37,500 bases of DNA from Linnemannia schmuckeri. Taxonomy: Eukaryota; Mortierellomycota; Mortierellomycetes; Mortierellales; Mortierellaceae. Positions 1 through 9,119 of this stretch are shown here, piece after piece. The DNA lies in assembly GCA_029449235.1 (NCBI GenBank), contig JANATG010000021.1, forward strand, positions 672,501 to 710,000, in the 5' to 3' direction. A program made the position numbers and the translations under genes. The notes beneath the pieces are model-generated. The model was not told the DNA's origin. It ran no database searches and was given only the letters and a program-made list of their open reading frames with translations. Position 1 is the first letter of the stretch. Every line of letters starts with the position of its first letter.

Positions 1-3000
1 CTTCGACCTGACCTTGACTCTGCGGATGCCTGGTCGATCCAACCAAGTGATTGATCCCCCACTTCTCACAGATCTCCTTGAACTCGGAACGGAATGCAGG
101 GCCTCCATCACTGCGAATAGCAACAGGCAATCCAAATCTGCACATAATACTCTGGAACAGGGCAGCCTTGACACTCACAGCGCTCTTGTCTTTGATAGGG
201 CAAGCCTCAGTCCACTTGGTGAAGGAATCAGTGAAAACCGCAATCGACGACGCTCCTCTGGTAGTCCTGGGCAGATCCTCTATCAAGTCAACGAACAAAA
301 CCTCGAACGGAAACTCAGGAGTAGTAGGATGAAGCTCATTGTGACGCTCACGAGGTCCGAATTGCTGACACCGAACGCAGGACTTCACCCAGTCAAACAC
401 ATCCTTCCTCATTGTTGGCCACCACCCTTGAGTTCTGATCATCGCCAACGTTGCCTCAGCTCCATAGTGTCCACCAGCGTCATGAGCCCTCAACAACTTC
501 GACTCAACCTCAGCCTCAACCACACACAACTTCTCCACATTGTCAGCATCGCGGAACAACAAGCCTCTCTCGGGATCAATCCTAAACCGAAATGCTCGAC
601 GCTTCACCTTCCTTGCCTCCGCATAATCCTCCAACTTGAGAGACCCAGTTGACAAGTAGGTGAACGTGTTCTTGTACCACTCGCTTTCCATCCACTTGCC
701 ATCCATCGATACAACCAACATGCTCAGACACTCGGGCATCTCGTCATCAATGTCATCTCCGGCCTTCTCCTTCTCCACAGTCACTCGACTCATCCCATCT
801 GCATTCCCATTCCTAACTCCAGGCTTGGTCCTAATCGTTAGATCAAACTCGGCTAACGTCATCTGCCACCTAGCAGGACGCCCAGTGAGATCCGTCTTGG
901 AGAAAAGCCACTGTAAAGGTGCATGATCCGTGTACACGGTGACAGAACGACCCAAAATGTACGGCCGAAACTTCTTCACCGAATAGACGATAGCCAGACA
1001 TTCCTTCTCGAACGTGGAATAGTTGAGCTCCGCACCTTGCAGCGTCTTCGAGTAGTAGTACACAGGCTTGACCTTCCCGTTTTCGTCTTCCTGTTCCAAC
1101 ACCGATCCAACAGCATAGTTACAGGCGTCACAAGCGACGTTCCAATCCCTTTCGAAGTCAGGTGCCTTAAGGACCGGCGCCATCGCAATCGCTTTCTTGA
1201 GACTTATCACCGCCGTCACTTGCTCTTTGCCCATCTCGAAGGCTGCACCCTTCTTCAACAGTCGATTCAACGGCTCTGCTTTCCTCGCATACTCCTCCAC
1301 GAACCGTCGATAGTACCCCGTCAGACCAAGAAACCCTCGCACCTTCTCTTTGGAGTCCATGATCTCAAAGTATATCACCTTCTCCACTTTGCCCGGCATC
1401 ACCTCGATCCCATCGCGACCAACTATGTGCCCTGTGAACTCGACCTTGTCGTACCCGAAGTGTAGCTTGGTTGGCTTGTACTTCACTCCACCCTTCCTTG
1501 CAGCCGCAAAAGTTCGATCCAATCCATCCAAATGCGCCTCCCAATCCATGTCTCGGTTGCACACGTCATCCATGTATGCATTAAGGACCGTGCCAATGAG
1601 GTTGCCATACACTTTCTGGACGAAGCGACTAAAGGTGTGTGGAGCGTTCTTCAACCCGAAAGGCATGACAGTGTACGCATATGTTCCGAAAGGGGTCCGA
1701 AAGCCAAGATACTTAACGTGCTCCTTCTTGACACCGATGACGTAGTAACCCTGGAACCCATCGAGACTGGAGTAGTAGTTGTGACCAGCGAGCTCGTCCA
1801 GGATCTGCTCGATGTTAGGCAGTGGCCAACTCTCGCGCTCAGTGACCTTGTTCAACCCGACATACGCCACACACTTCCGAATACTGCCATCCTTCTTGGG
1901 CGCCAACGACAATGGTGCACACCACTCCGACTCCATCTCAACGATCTTTCCTGCGACCAGCTCCTCCGAAATGCTCTTCTTCAGAAAGTCCAGCTCCTTA
2001 GGCGAATACCGTGGCGACCATCCAACGTAGACTGGCTTCGAACCTGGAATAATGTTGACTTCATGCTCAAGTACCGAGGTGATTTCGAGCTCCTGAATGT
2101 CCATAGTGAACCTGTCTCTGTTCCTCTCCAGCACCTCAATCAACTCCAAACGCTGCTGTGGCTCCAACTTAGGATTGATATCAACTGCAACGTCTCCGAC
2201 CCTGAACTGTGGCTGCTCCTTAGCCGGCACCTCCACCGCTTCCACAGACAAGGCCCTCACCGACATGTCCGACAACTCGATGTTTCTCACTCGCATAGAC
2301 TGCGACACCCTACTAATAGGCTCGTCGTCATCCGAATCTTCAGAGCTCTCCTCATCAGTGTACTCGTCAGAATCCTCCTCCTCTGAGCTGTCCCCCAAGT
2401 CGTCCGAATCCGAGTTGTCCTGCTCTGTCCTACCAACGTTGCTCATGCCGAGGTCAATCCGAACCCCCTTTCGACGGATATAGTACCTCTTTCCTCCCCG
2501 GAACGTGGCTCGGGCATCTACGAAATCAAGCCAGTCGTTTCCTAGAAGGAAGTCGTACGATTTCTTACAGTCAATGACACCCATATCCATGCGTCCACCG
2601 ATACCCTTGACGAAGAACTCTATCGGCCCCGTCGCACCCTTGAGCGCATCAAAACGTCCATCCGCCAGTAGCACTCCTCGACTAGTCGGTTTAAGTTCGA
2701 ACCCCAACGCTTCCGCCACGTGTAGTCCCATCATGGTTCTATCGTTTCCGGGGTCTATAATTGCGTTGTCGAACGCTCGGCCATTGACAGTCACGGTAGC
2801 GACATCTCCGAGAGCCTTCTCCGTCACAGCTATTCCGCGATTGGCTGCAGTCACTGGATAGGTCTGATTGGTCTGGACCTCAGGAATATCACGCACTCTG
2901 TTCCTGACTTTAGGTTTGTGGTCAGCCCACACCGAACCTACGGCTGCTTTAAGTTGTGCTGGAATGCGACTTCCGTGTTTCGAGATAGTACACATATCGA

Positions 3001-4456
3001 ACATGAGACCCTCGATGCTGCGGACAAACACTTGGTCAGGAACAACCTTCTGACGACGATTCTTAGGTTTTGGCTCAACACCTCTGATCCCAGCGATTGG
3101 TCCACTCCTGATAGTTTGGTTGGGATCCTCGGCCTCGGCTATTCCCACTGCTACTCGCTCCTCTGGGTCTAGATCCATCCCAACATTAGACTCCTTGTTC
3201 CGCGTGATCCTTCTCTGTGTTTTCGGCCCGAGTGGAAGGTCGGCTACTTCCTTTCTGCGATCTTTTGTTGCACTTCGAGTGGTCCTCTGAGCGGCATATG
3301 CATTGTCGAGTACATAGCTCTGGACTCTCATCGAACTCTGGCTGGGTCGATCTCCAAGCGGAACATTGTTGGGGTTGGTTGCCGGTGTATTCCCAGTGGA
3401 AAAACTCGCACGTCCTGGATTGTTGTTGGGGCAGTTCCGAGAGACATGCCCCTTCTGCTTGCACGAAAAACACTCGACCTCGGGACACTGGGATGCCAAG
3501 TGACCTTCCTGACGACACTTGTGACACAGTCTCGGCCCTGTCGACACCGTTGGGTCACTCGCTTGTACCACTTGACGACTGACAACAGGCTCGACGGCGC
3601 CTCCTCGAATATGTTGGGCCAGGAGTGTTTTTCCAAAGACTCGACGAGCAACAGTAGGAGGCATACGGGCGACGGTGCGGGCTGCTCGGCCGGCAGGGGT
3701 GTTATCCTCATACGATGCTAAACTCCAGGCCTCGAACATATTTGCCAACTCGTCCACTTCCATGCTGAGTAATCGGTCTTCCTCGAAGTCCTTCCTGAAA
3801 CTGCGGTACTCGGCCTCGGGGATCTTGGTTCCTCCAATCTCAATGACAGTGGGGACAGGAACGGCAGCAACAGCCTTGGCCTCATCACGAATTTTGTCTT
3901 CATAAGTGCGCTCGTTGTATCGGTTGTGCTGACAAAACTTGCTCACTGCTTTGAATGTCTCCTCCAGAGTGCTCGCGGGCGCCTGATTCTTGACCTTGAA
4001 GGGGTGTCCTTTTCGTAACCCATCGCAGAACACCTCACTAAACGTGCCTTCAGCGTCCTCACTCATCTTATACAGAGTTCCATCAGGTTTGGTTGTCAGC
4101 TCCAGCAGCTTGATGTTGGCTTTCATCCTAGCAATGTATCGGGCCGTCTCCTCCGTGGCTTGTTGCGCAATCTTGCCAATCTCGGACCGGGTACTCGCAG
4201 TGGTCCTCGGTTTGGCCAGCTCGGCTCGAAAATCAAGGGAAAACTGGTCTTTGGTTCCGTGCGGATACTCTAGAATCCATCGCTCGACCCAGGCTCGCAT
4301 TAACCCGGATGTCTTACGCTTCGCGATAAGTTGGAAGCCGATTTGCGTGACTTTGTCGATGTTGTGAACGTCCATCAACCAGGATATCGGATCCATGGAC
4401 TGGTTGTCCGTCCAGTCATCGATAGTGGCAAGGTAAGCGTCAAGGGGGGCCGCCAT
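1..4456 (-). CDS. Ty3/gypsy Gag-Pol polyprotein (partial, C-terminus beyond window)
   Basis: One uninterrupted frame of about 1,485 codons starts at an ATG (MAAPLDAYLATIDDW) and reaches the left edge without a stop. Read in order: a capsid-like Gag; two CCHC zinc knuckles near residues 311-344 (CHKCRQEGHLASQC and CFSCKQKGHVSRNC); a retropepsin-like segment with IIDPGND near 566 in place of the usual DSG/DTG; an acidic linker; reverse transcriptase with YMDDV at about 957-961; RNase H with the TDHAPLQWL motif; and integrase with an HHCC zinc finger (CVRCQQFG) and DDE core. The frame leaves the window at HPQSQGQVE, which holds the catalytic Glu of integrase. Gag and Pol share one frame, so no frameshift is needed. 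The protein would copy element RNA into cDNA and integrate it. Confidence 0.93.
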   Translation of the reverse strand, partial: MAAPLDAYLATIDDWTDNQSMDPISWLMDVHNIDKVTQIGFQLIAKRKTSGLMRAWVERWILEYPHGTKDQFSLDFRAELAKPRTTASTRSEIGKIAQQATEETARYIARMKANIKLLELTTKPDGTLYKMSEDAEGTFSEVFCDGLRKGHPFKVKNQAPASTLEETFKAVSKFCQHNRYNERTYEDKIRDEAKAVAAVPVPTVIEIGGTKIPEAEYRSFRKDFEEDRLLSMEVDELANMFEAWSLASYEDNTPAGRAARTVARMPPTVARRVFGKTLLAQHIRGGAVEPVVSRQVVQASDPTVSTGPRLCHKCRQEGHLASQCPEVECFSCKQKGHVSRNCPNNNPGRASFSTGNTPATNPNNVPLGDRPSQSSMRVQSYVLDNAYAAQRTTRSATKDRRKEVADLPLGPKTQRRITRNKESNVGMDLDPEERVAVGIAEAEDPNQTIRSGPIAGIRGVEPKPKNRRQKVVPDQVFVRSIEGLMFDMCTISKHGSRIPAQLKAAVGSVWADHKPKVRNRVRDIPEVQTNQTYPVTAANRGIAVTEKALGDVATVTVNGRAFDNAIIDPGNDRTMMGLHVAEALGFELKPTSRGVLLADGRFDALKGATGPIEFFVKGIGGRMDMGVIDCKKSYDFLLGNDWLDFVDARATFRGGKRYYIRRKGVRIDLGMSNVGRTEQDNSDSDDLGDSSEEEDSDEYTDEESSEDSDDDEPISRVSQSMRVRNIELSDMSVRALSVEAVEVPAKEQPQFRVGDVAVDINPKLEPQQRLELIEVLERNRDRFTMDIQELEITSVLEHEVNIIPGSKPVYVGWSPRYSPKELDFLKKSISEELVAGKIVEMESEWCAPLSLAPKKDGSIRKCVAYVGLNKVTERESWPLPNIEQILDELAGHNYYSSLDGFQGYYVIGVKKEHVKYLGFRTPFGTYAYTVMPFGLKNAPHTFSRFVQKVYGNLIGTVLNAYMDDVCNRDMDWEAHLDGLDRTFAAARKGGVKYKPTKLHFGYDKVEFTGHIVGRDGIEVMPGKVEKVIYFEIMDSKEKVRGFLGLTGYYRRFVEEYARKAEPLNRLLKKGAAFEMGKEQVTAVISLKKAIAMAPVLKAPDFERDWNVACDACNYAVGSVLEQEDENGKVKPVYYYSKTLQGAELNYSTFEKECLAIVYSVKKFRPYILGRSVTVYTDHAPLQWLFSKTDLTGRPARWQMTLAEFDLTIRTKPGVRNGNADGMSRVTVEKEKAGDDIDDEMPECLSMLVVSMDGKWMESEWYKNTFTYLSTGSLKLEDYAEARKVKRRAFRFRIDPERGLLFRDADNVEKLCVVEAEVESKLLRAHDAGGHYGAEATLAMIRTQGWWPTMRKDVFDWVKSCVRCQQFGPRERHNELHPTTPEFPFEVLFVDLIEDLPRTTRGASSIAVFTDSFTKWTEACPIKDKSAVSVKAALFQSIMCRFGLPVAIRSDGGPAFRSEFKEICEKWGINHLVGSTRHPQSQGQVE

Positions 4457-4553
4457 AGTGTTTGTTATTGGTTGTTGTTTGTCGATTTGTTGCTCTTGGT
4501 CGTCCTCAAGATAGAACTACCGATTGCTGCCCCCTGCGTAGATCACCAATTAA
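4457..4553 (-). promoter_or_regulatory. gypsy-1 leader with probable primer-binding site
   Basis: This 97-nt leader lies between the LTR and the gag ATG. Just inside the LTR, on the element's sense strand, is TTAATTGGTGATCTACG. TGG a few bases after the LTR is the usual start of a tRNA primer-binding site, but I could not match the following bases to a specific tRNA. Confidence 0.45.
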
Positions 4554-4879
4554 TGTTTCACGGGGGAGGGCTCGCGGCAGAATTATAGGAACGTTGTCAG
4601 TTCCACAATCGGTTCTACAAAACTGGACTCTATGCGATGCAGATGCTATCCGTTAGTCCAGTGTCTATACAGTAAAGGAGACCATGTATTATTGTTATCT
4701 CTTATGAAGGGTTTGTTACCTATGCGATGCAGATGCTATCCGTTAGTCCAGTGTCTATACAGTAAAGGAGACAAAGAACAACGAACAGCTTCTACCCCAC
4801 ATAAATACTACTCTAGAAGAACGATCGGCTACACTACCATGACGTCATCATTCTGGAGGGTGCCACCAAATTTGTAACA
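4554..4879 (-). repeat. 5' LTR of gypsy-1 with internal 90-bp duplication
   Basis: The LTR has TGTT...AACA ends: on the plus strand it starts TGTTTCACGGGGGAGG and ends CCACCAAATTTGTAACA. It is 326 bp against 236 bp for the solo copy at 7188-7423. The whole difference is a 90-bp tandem duplication: a ~53-bp block beginning TATGCGATGCAGATGC occurs at 4631 and again at 4721, separated by 37-38 bp that the solo copy lacks. The remainder is nearly identical between the copies. Confidence 0.9.
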
Positions 4880-4932
4880 ATAACTATTACAAGTGGAAGG
4901 ATAAAGAGCGAAGGGCGGGGATGCTATTTATA

Positions 4933-5238
4933 TTAAAACCTCAAAGAGCAATAGCCTGTAAGGAGAGTGGTCAATTCGGAGCGGGCACATTCCAAGACCT
5001 TTGATTTGTCCCGTTGTGCAGAGCAAATGCACTGGGTATATGCAACAGTCTCCTCGCATCCGTCGTAATTGGCAAGTCCGCACAAGCCAGTCAGGATTGT
5101 GGTCACAACCTTGCAGGCAAGAGGAGTGGAAGGTCCCAATATTGGGACAGCGCCATCTCTCTTGGACTTTTGTGGTCGAGCCTGTGCCGAGACGATGGCG
5201 AATAGTAGAACGGTCGTGGTAAAAAGTGCTAGCTTCAT
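4933..5238 (-). CDS. small secreted cysteine-rich protein
   Basis: A 101-residue protein. The ATG at 5238 is preferred over an in-frame start further upstream because it places a signal peptide at the N-terminus (MKLALFTTTVLLFAIVSAQA, a hydrophobic stretch ending in a typical cleavage site). A short basic linker (RPQKSKRDG) follows, then a domain with seven cysteines (ACK, LCG, GCE, QCIC, ECA, YCS). Size, signal peptide and cysteine content fit a small secreted protein of the effector-candidate kind, but I do not recognise a family. The stop lies only 54 bp outside the gypsy-1 LTR. An odd cysteine count may leave one unpaired or mean a partner. No intron is needed. Confidence 0.7.
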   Translation of the reverse strand: MKLALFTTTVLLFAIVSAQARPQKSKRDGAVPILGPSTPLACKVVTTILTGLCGLANYDGCEETVAYTQCICSAQRDKSKVLECARSELTTLLTGYCSLRF

Positions 5239-5419
5239 TCTTGCGTTAATCAAACAAAGTTCACGTTGTGAAGAGTTGAGTGCTTGAAAGACTGGCAAAA
5301 AGCTGGTGGTTTTAACATAAATGGACAAGATCTCTATGTTAATCACCACGCACAAAACGGCACTGTGTTTTAGAGTTTCAAAAGATTAGCATAAACGTAT
5401 TATTACAAAGGCACTTTTG

Positions 5420-5500
5420 CGAGTGTTCTTATTGTGATACTTGCGATAGTTGTTGCGGTAGTTGTTGCAATAGTAGTTGCGAGTGCTCTTGCAAGTCTAT
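5420..5500. repeat. imperfect 9-12 bp tandem repeat (TTGCRRTAG)
   Basis: Successive units read TTGCGATAG, TTGTTGCGGTAG, TTGTTGCAATAG and TAGTTGCGAG. The array sits upstream of the secreted-protein gene, about 180-260 bp before its ATG, so it could be part of its promoter region. The rest of 5239-5600 shows no gene. Confidence 0.6.
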
Positions 5501-5662
5501 GGTGTTGAGATTGGATCGTGAGTAGTTGTATGTTGGTTCAAGCTGCTGGGTAGGTGCGACCTCTTTATATACTTGAGATGATCATCAAAGAAAACAAATT
5601 GAGAGCACGCCTTCCCACTTTAGATCAGGAATGAGAGAAATCAAGAGCAGGCTAAAAAATGA

Positions 5663-5978
5663 GGGATGCCAAAGATCAAGGGCGAGTAAAGAAAGGAGAA
5701 GAAGGGAAAGGGCCATGTTAAGGACTGCTGTGAAGAGAAGGGGTGCCAAAAATTTAAGGGCAGGCAGGGAAAAGGATGGACAGAAAAGAGCAAGGGATGG
5801 ATCTAAAGACAATGTTAAGAAACGGTGTTATGAGACACGTCAGGGCATGCGGAAAAATTAAGGGATGCGGGGACTGATCAACAGCTGCTGGAAAAAGACA
5901 AAGGGGTGCTGCAAAAAGATGAAGGGAGAAAGTAGTTTGGAAAAAGATCAAGGGGGTTACTAAAAAAAGATCAAGGGC
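5663..5978. repeat. degenerate tandem array of A/G-rich ~25-30 bp units
   Basis: At least seven diverged units share the core GGRTGC-RAAAAA-GATCAAGGG, for example GGGATGCCAAAGATCAAGGG, GGGGTGCCAAAAATTTAAGG, GGGGTGCTGCAAAAAGATGA and ACTAAAAAAAGATCAAGGG. The array ends about 130 bp before the 28S fragment. It gives open frames in several phases, but these are repeat artefacts, not genes. Confidence 0.6.
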
Positions 5979-6110
5979 ACCCTAAGGACTGGCGGACGCA
6001 TGAACTCAGGGGGAGCATGATAGGATCCTGTCATGTGACCCTAGCAGAGCAGCTCCGGAATGGAACGCGTATGACGACTACGCAAGCCTTCCCTAACCTA
6101 GAGTACAAAT

Positions 6111-6148
6111 CAACTGGCTTGTGGCAGCCAAGCGTTCATAGCGACGTT

Positions 6149-6184
<36 letters not shown>

Positions 6185-6243
6185 ACTGAAGCAGAATTCA
6201 GTAAGCGTTGGATTGTTCACCCACTAATAGGGAACAAGACCTG

Positions 6244-6284
<41 letters not shown>

Positions 6285-6680
6285 ATGAAATGTTGTTGCA
6301 ATAGTAATTGAACTTAGTACGAGAGGAACCGTTCATTCGGATAGTTGGTATTTGGGCCTGCCTGAGCAGGCAATGGCCCGAAGCTATCATCCGTTGGGTT
6401 ATGGCTGAACGCCTCTAAGTCAGAACCCGTGCTAGAACGCGACGATTACCGCCTTGGCCATTTTTAGTTGAATACGAATAGATCTACGGTCCAGAATCAT
6501 ACGAACGTGGGGTTATGTTGGAGGGCGGAAAGGCTTTGTGACATTCCCACTAATGTTAATTTCAAATATAGTCAAGGATAAATCCATTGCAGACGACTTT
6601 AATTGAACGGGGTATTGTAAGCAGTAGAGTAGCCTTGTTGCTACGATCTGCTGAGATTAAGCCCATTGTTCTATAGATTT
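6111..6680 (+). rRNA. 28S rRNA, 3'-terminal fragment (5'-truncated)
   Basis: From AACTGGCTTGTGGCAG the sequence follows the 3' end of eukaryotic large-subunit rRNA: AAGCGTTCATAGCGACG, the GTTTAGACCGTCGTGAGAC segment, the sarcin-ricin loop AGTACGAGAGGAACC at 6316-6330, GGCTGAACGCCTCTAAGTC, and the terminal ACGGGGTATTGTAAGCAG to GATCTGCTGAGATTAAGCC. Upstream of 6111 homology stops abruptly, so about five sixths of the 28S is missing and no 5.8S or 18S is visible. Small differences from yeast are present, but one helix at 6354-6381 has paired changes (GGGCC with GGCCC), which suggests this reflects the organism's own 28S rather than random decay. As a truncated copy it cannot make a functional rRNA. 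Confidence 0.88.
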
Positions 6681-6943
6681 GTTCGAAAGAACAACATCTC
6701 CCTCTTCTTTCTATTTTCTTTTTTTCACTCTCAGGGTGTTAGTTAAGGGCCTTAGATTAGACTCTGTATCGAGCAACGCCCTTCAACCAACCCCCACCGC
6801 CCTGAAGCTTTCTCTGTCCTCTCCCTCCTAAAAGTTGTAGTAATCCTAGTCCATAATATACGATATACATAGTTATAATAGTTACTAAACGCACAACTAA
6901 CTCTCTTTAGAATTCCGGGACGCATTGTCAACGCTATATTCTT
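6681..6943 (+). other. sequence 3' of the 28S fragment (probable external spacer)
   Basis: A pyrimidine-rich stretch (CTCCCTCTTCTTTCT, TTTTTTTCACTCTC) follows the 28S end directly, as expected for the 3' external transcribed spacer. I see no gene. If genuine rDNA spacer, the fragment came from genomic rDNA and not from processed rRNA. Confidence 0.4.
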
Positions 6944-7186
6944 TGTTACAGGGGGGCAGAGTCGACGGCCAGAATGATACCATATATTTCTGATACTAAA
7001 GAATAAATATCTACCTGAAGTTCAACAACAAAACTCTTGTCAGTCTGAGTCCGAGAATGTATGTGTAAAAGGACAAAGAGCAAACACGAGAGCTGAGTGA
7101 ACTACTAATACTACGCTACTCTAAAAGAAGTGACTGCTACCCTACTGCACCAACGCCACCGCTAGCCACCTCATCTTTTTGTAACA
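6944..7186 (-). repeat. solo LTR (gypsy-1-related family)
   Basis: A 243-bp segment with TGTTACA...TGTAACA ends. Its layout parallels the gypsy-1 LTR: a G-run just inside the left end (CAGGGGGGCAG), AAAGGACAAAGAGCAAACACG against AAGGAGACAAAGAACAACG, and TACTCTAAAAGAAGTG against TACTCTAGAAGAACG. It is a diverged relative. No clear target duplication remains on the right, where another LTR is inserted. Confidence 0.65.
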
Positions 7187-7187
7187 T

Positions 7188-7423
7188 TGTTTCACGGGGG
7201 AGGGTTCGCGGCAGAATTATAGGAACGCTGTCAGTTCCACAATCGGTTCTACAAAACTGGACTCTATGCGATGCAGATGCTATCCGTTAGTCCAGTGTCT
7301 ATACAGTAAAGGAGACAAAGAACAACGAACAGCTTCTACCCCACATAAATACTACTCTAGAAGAACGATCGGCTACACTACTATGACGTCATCATTCTGG
7401 AGGGTGCCACCAAATTTGTAACA
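7188..7423 (-). repeat. solo LTR of the gypsy-1 family
   Basis: This 236-bp copy is nearly identical to the gypsy-1 LTR but lacks its 90-bp duplication. ACAT on both sides (ending at 7187 and starting at 7424) is a likely 4-bp target duplication; a 5-bp AACAT reading is possible if the LTR ends one base earlier. It is inserted at the very end of the solo LTR at 6944-7186. Confidence 0.85.
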
Positions 7424-7707
7424 ACATCATCTGTACTAATTTTGTATTTAAGGGGTACTTATCTTTCATCAAAGTGCATGCTTGATCTAGCCATGCCTCT
7501 GACGCGTGATCCAACTGTATTTGGGGGTTTCAAACCTTGACATTTGCAAAAAAAAATAAGCCCTAATTTGCAGCTAAAATGTGGCTTAGACAAGCCTTAA
7601 CAGGTCTTCAATATACGACGTAAATGTTGGCTTGCTCTTGTTTTTTTTAAGGCTGGTATCCACAAAAGAAAAAAATAATTTCTCTGCACCACATAACTCT
7701 GTACATA

Positions 7708-8378
7708 ATGGCCGAATTATCATCTAGCACTTTTCTTCAGCCGCTTTCATCGTCGCATCCTGAAGATGAACAGGACACGGTTGCCATCGCGGATCCAAAC
7801 ACCACCGTCTTTAAGAAACAAGCACGGCCAGCAAAGAAGCCGTCTGGAAAGTCATCAAATGAACGTTTTACGAAACAAGACTTGGAGTTCATTGTCTCAT
7901 GGCTGGAACACGTCCCCAACTTCACATCGGTTTTCGGCTCCAGCGGACAAACAACTGTCGGACAGCCCAACAAGTCTAGGAATCGTGGATACGCGACCTT
8001 AGCTGACGCCGTGTCCAAGCAGAGTAAAGGGAGGCTCAAAATCAACGGGAAGAATATGCGAGAGCGGTTCCAGCGGTTTATGAAGATTTTCACCAACACC
8101 AAGACAAAGGGGAACTCCACTGGCTTTGGTGTCACAGATGAAGATAACAGGAACGGGGTATACACAGTGGCACAGAAGTTAGAGAGTATGTGCACCTGTT
8201 ATGCCAGAATGGATGCGCTTTTTGGACATCGAGCAAATGTTACTCCGCTTATGGAGGCTTGTTGTGCCGATACAGAAGATCGAGAGCAGGAAGAGCACCA
8301 GGAGTCCGGCACAGCCCCAGCCCCTCAACGCCGACGTCGATTGATAGCAGAGGAAGAGGAAGAAGAGGAGGAAGAAGG

Positions 8379-8410
<32 letters not shown>

Positions 8411-9116
8411 AGGAGGAGGAGGAGGAGGAGGCAGTAGGCGGTCTGGAGGATGGTGATGCAGTCCTCGCATGTACCCAAGACGGGAATGCCGATAAGCAGG
8501 ACGCGTTTGCGAGAGACACCAACGTCATTGATGGCGATGAAATAAGCATACTTTCCATTTCATCACCAGTCATTCAGCGGGTGCCGAAACGCCAGCAGAC
8601 AGATACAGAGTCACAGGTTTCCAACAAACGTTTTCGAGCAACAGATCGACGCAAAAAACCACCAACTCTCGAGCCGAGCTCTTCTCCTGAAGTGTCGAGG
8701 CGATCGATTGTCGGGACTTACGAGCAAGCTCTATCGAGGAAAGCATCAGGTAGGACTTTGCACATTGCGAATTAGTATTGTTATGCAGCGACATTGACAG
8801 TACCTAATAATAATTTTTATACATAGCTTTCGAAACTATAGAAGCCAAGAAACTTGAGCTGGAGATGGAGAGACTGGAGTCGGAGAAGAGGAAACTGGAG
8901 CTGGAGGATGCAAGGGAGACGAGGAGACTGGAGCTGGAAGAGAGAAAGGAGGCTAGAGAGACGAGGAGGCTAGAGCTGGACGCGAGGAGCCAAGAGTCAC
9001 AGTGGGAAGCGAAAATAATGTGTCAAAGATTGATTTTTGCACAGGCAGCATTGGAGAAAGGCATGTCGAAAGAGCAAGTCGAATCATTCATCAATGCTCT
9101 GACACGTCGAGAATAA
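7708..9116 (+). CDS. Harbinger Myb/SANT-like DNA-binding accessory protein
   Basis: Two exons, 7708-8749 and 8827-9116, joined by a 77-nt GT-AG intron, give 443 residues. The N-terminal third contains a Myb/SANT-like trihelix (FTKQDLEFIVSWLEHVPN to about residue 160), the module by which Harbinger accessory proteins bind element DNA and bring in the transposase. A poly-Glu tract coded by GAG/GAA repeats spans about residues 214-243. Basic patches follow (VPKRQQTD, NKRFRATDRRKKPP). Exon 2 is a highly charged coiled coil of repeated RRLELEER-type units ending in a short helix (KGMSKEQVESFINAL). The stop codon is 3 bp from that of the convergent transposase. Without the splice, a stop at 8773 truncates the protein before the coiled coil. 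Confidence 0.83.
8345..8433 (+). repeat. GAG/GAA/GGA microsatellite coding poly-Glu
   Basis: A purine-only trinucleotide repeat inside the Myb/SANT gene. All three forward frames stay open through it (Glu, Gly/Arg and Arg/Gly), which explains the overlapping spurious frames here. Copy number is likely variable between copies of the element. Confidence 0.8.
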
Positions 9117-9119
9117 ATT

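Larger units (their letters stand above)
1..4879 (-). mobile_element. Ty3/gypsy LTR retrotransposon (gypsy-1), 5' part
   Basis: A minus-strand LTR retrotransposon with its 5' LTR at 4554-4879, a leader at 4457-4553 and a gag-pol frame from 4456 to the left edge. The order gag, protease, RT, RNase H, integrase is that of Ty3/gypsy (Metaviridae). The 3' LTR and the end of pol lie outside the window. A solo LTR of the same family is at 7188-7423, so the family has several copies locally. The frame is open throughout, which suggests a young copy. Confidence 0.9.

Noticed and set aside
14..3905. Many plus-strand open frames over gypsy-1, up to 284 codons
   Set aside because: They lie opposite the continuous gag-pol frame on the minus strand and show no domain features; they are antisense shadows.
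5585..5951. Open frames on both strands in the A/G-rich repeat array
   Set aside because: Low-complexity translations (Lys/Arg/Glu or Leu/Ser/Phe) produced by the repeat; no conserved motif.
8179..8573. Frames rich in Gly/Arg, Pro, Leu or Ser over the GAG repeat
   Set aside because: Different phases of one trinucleotide repeat inside the Myb/SANT gene.
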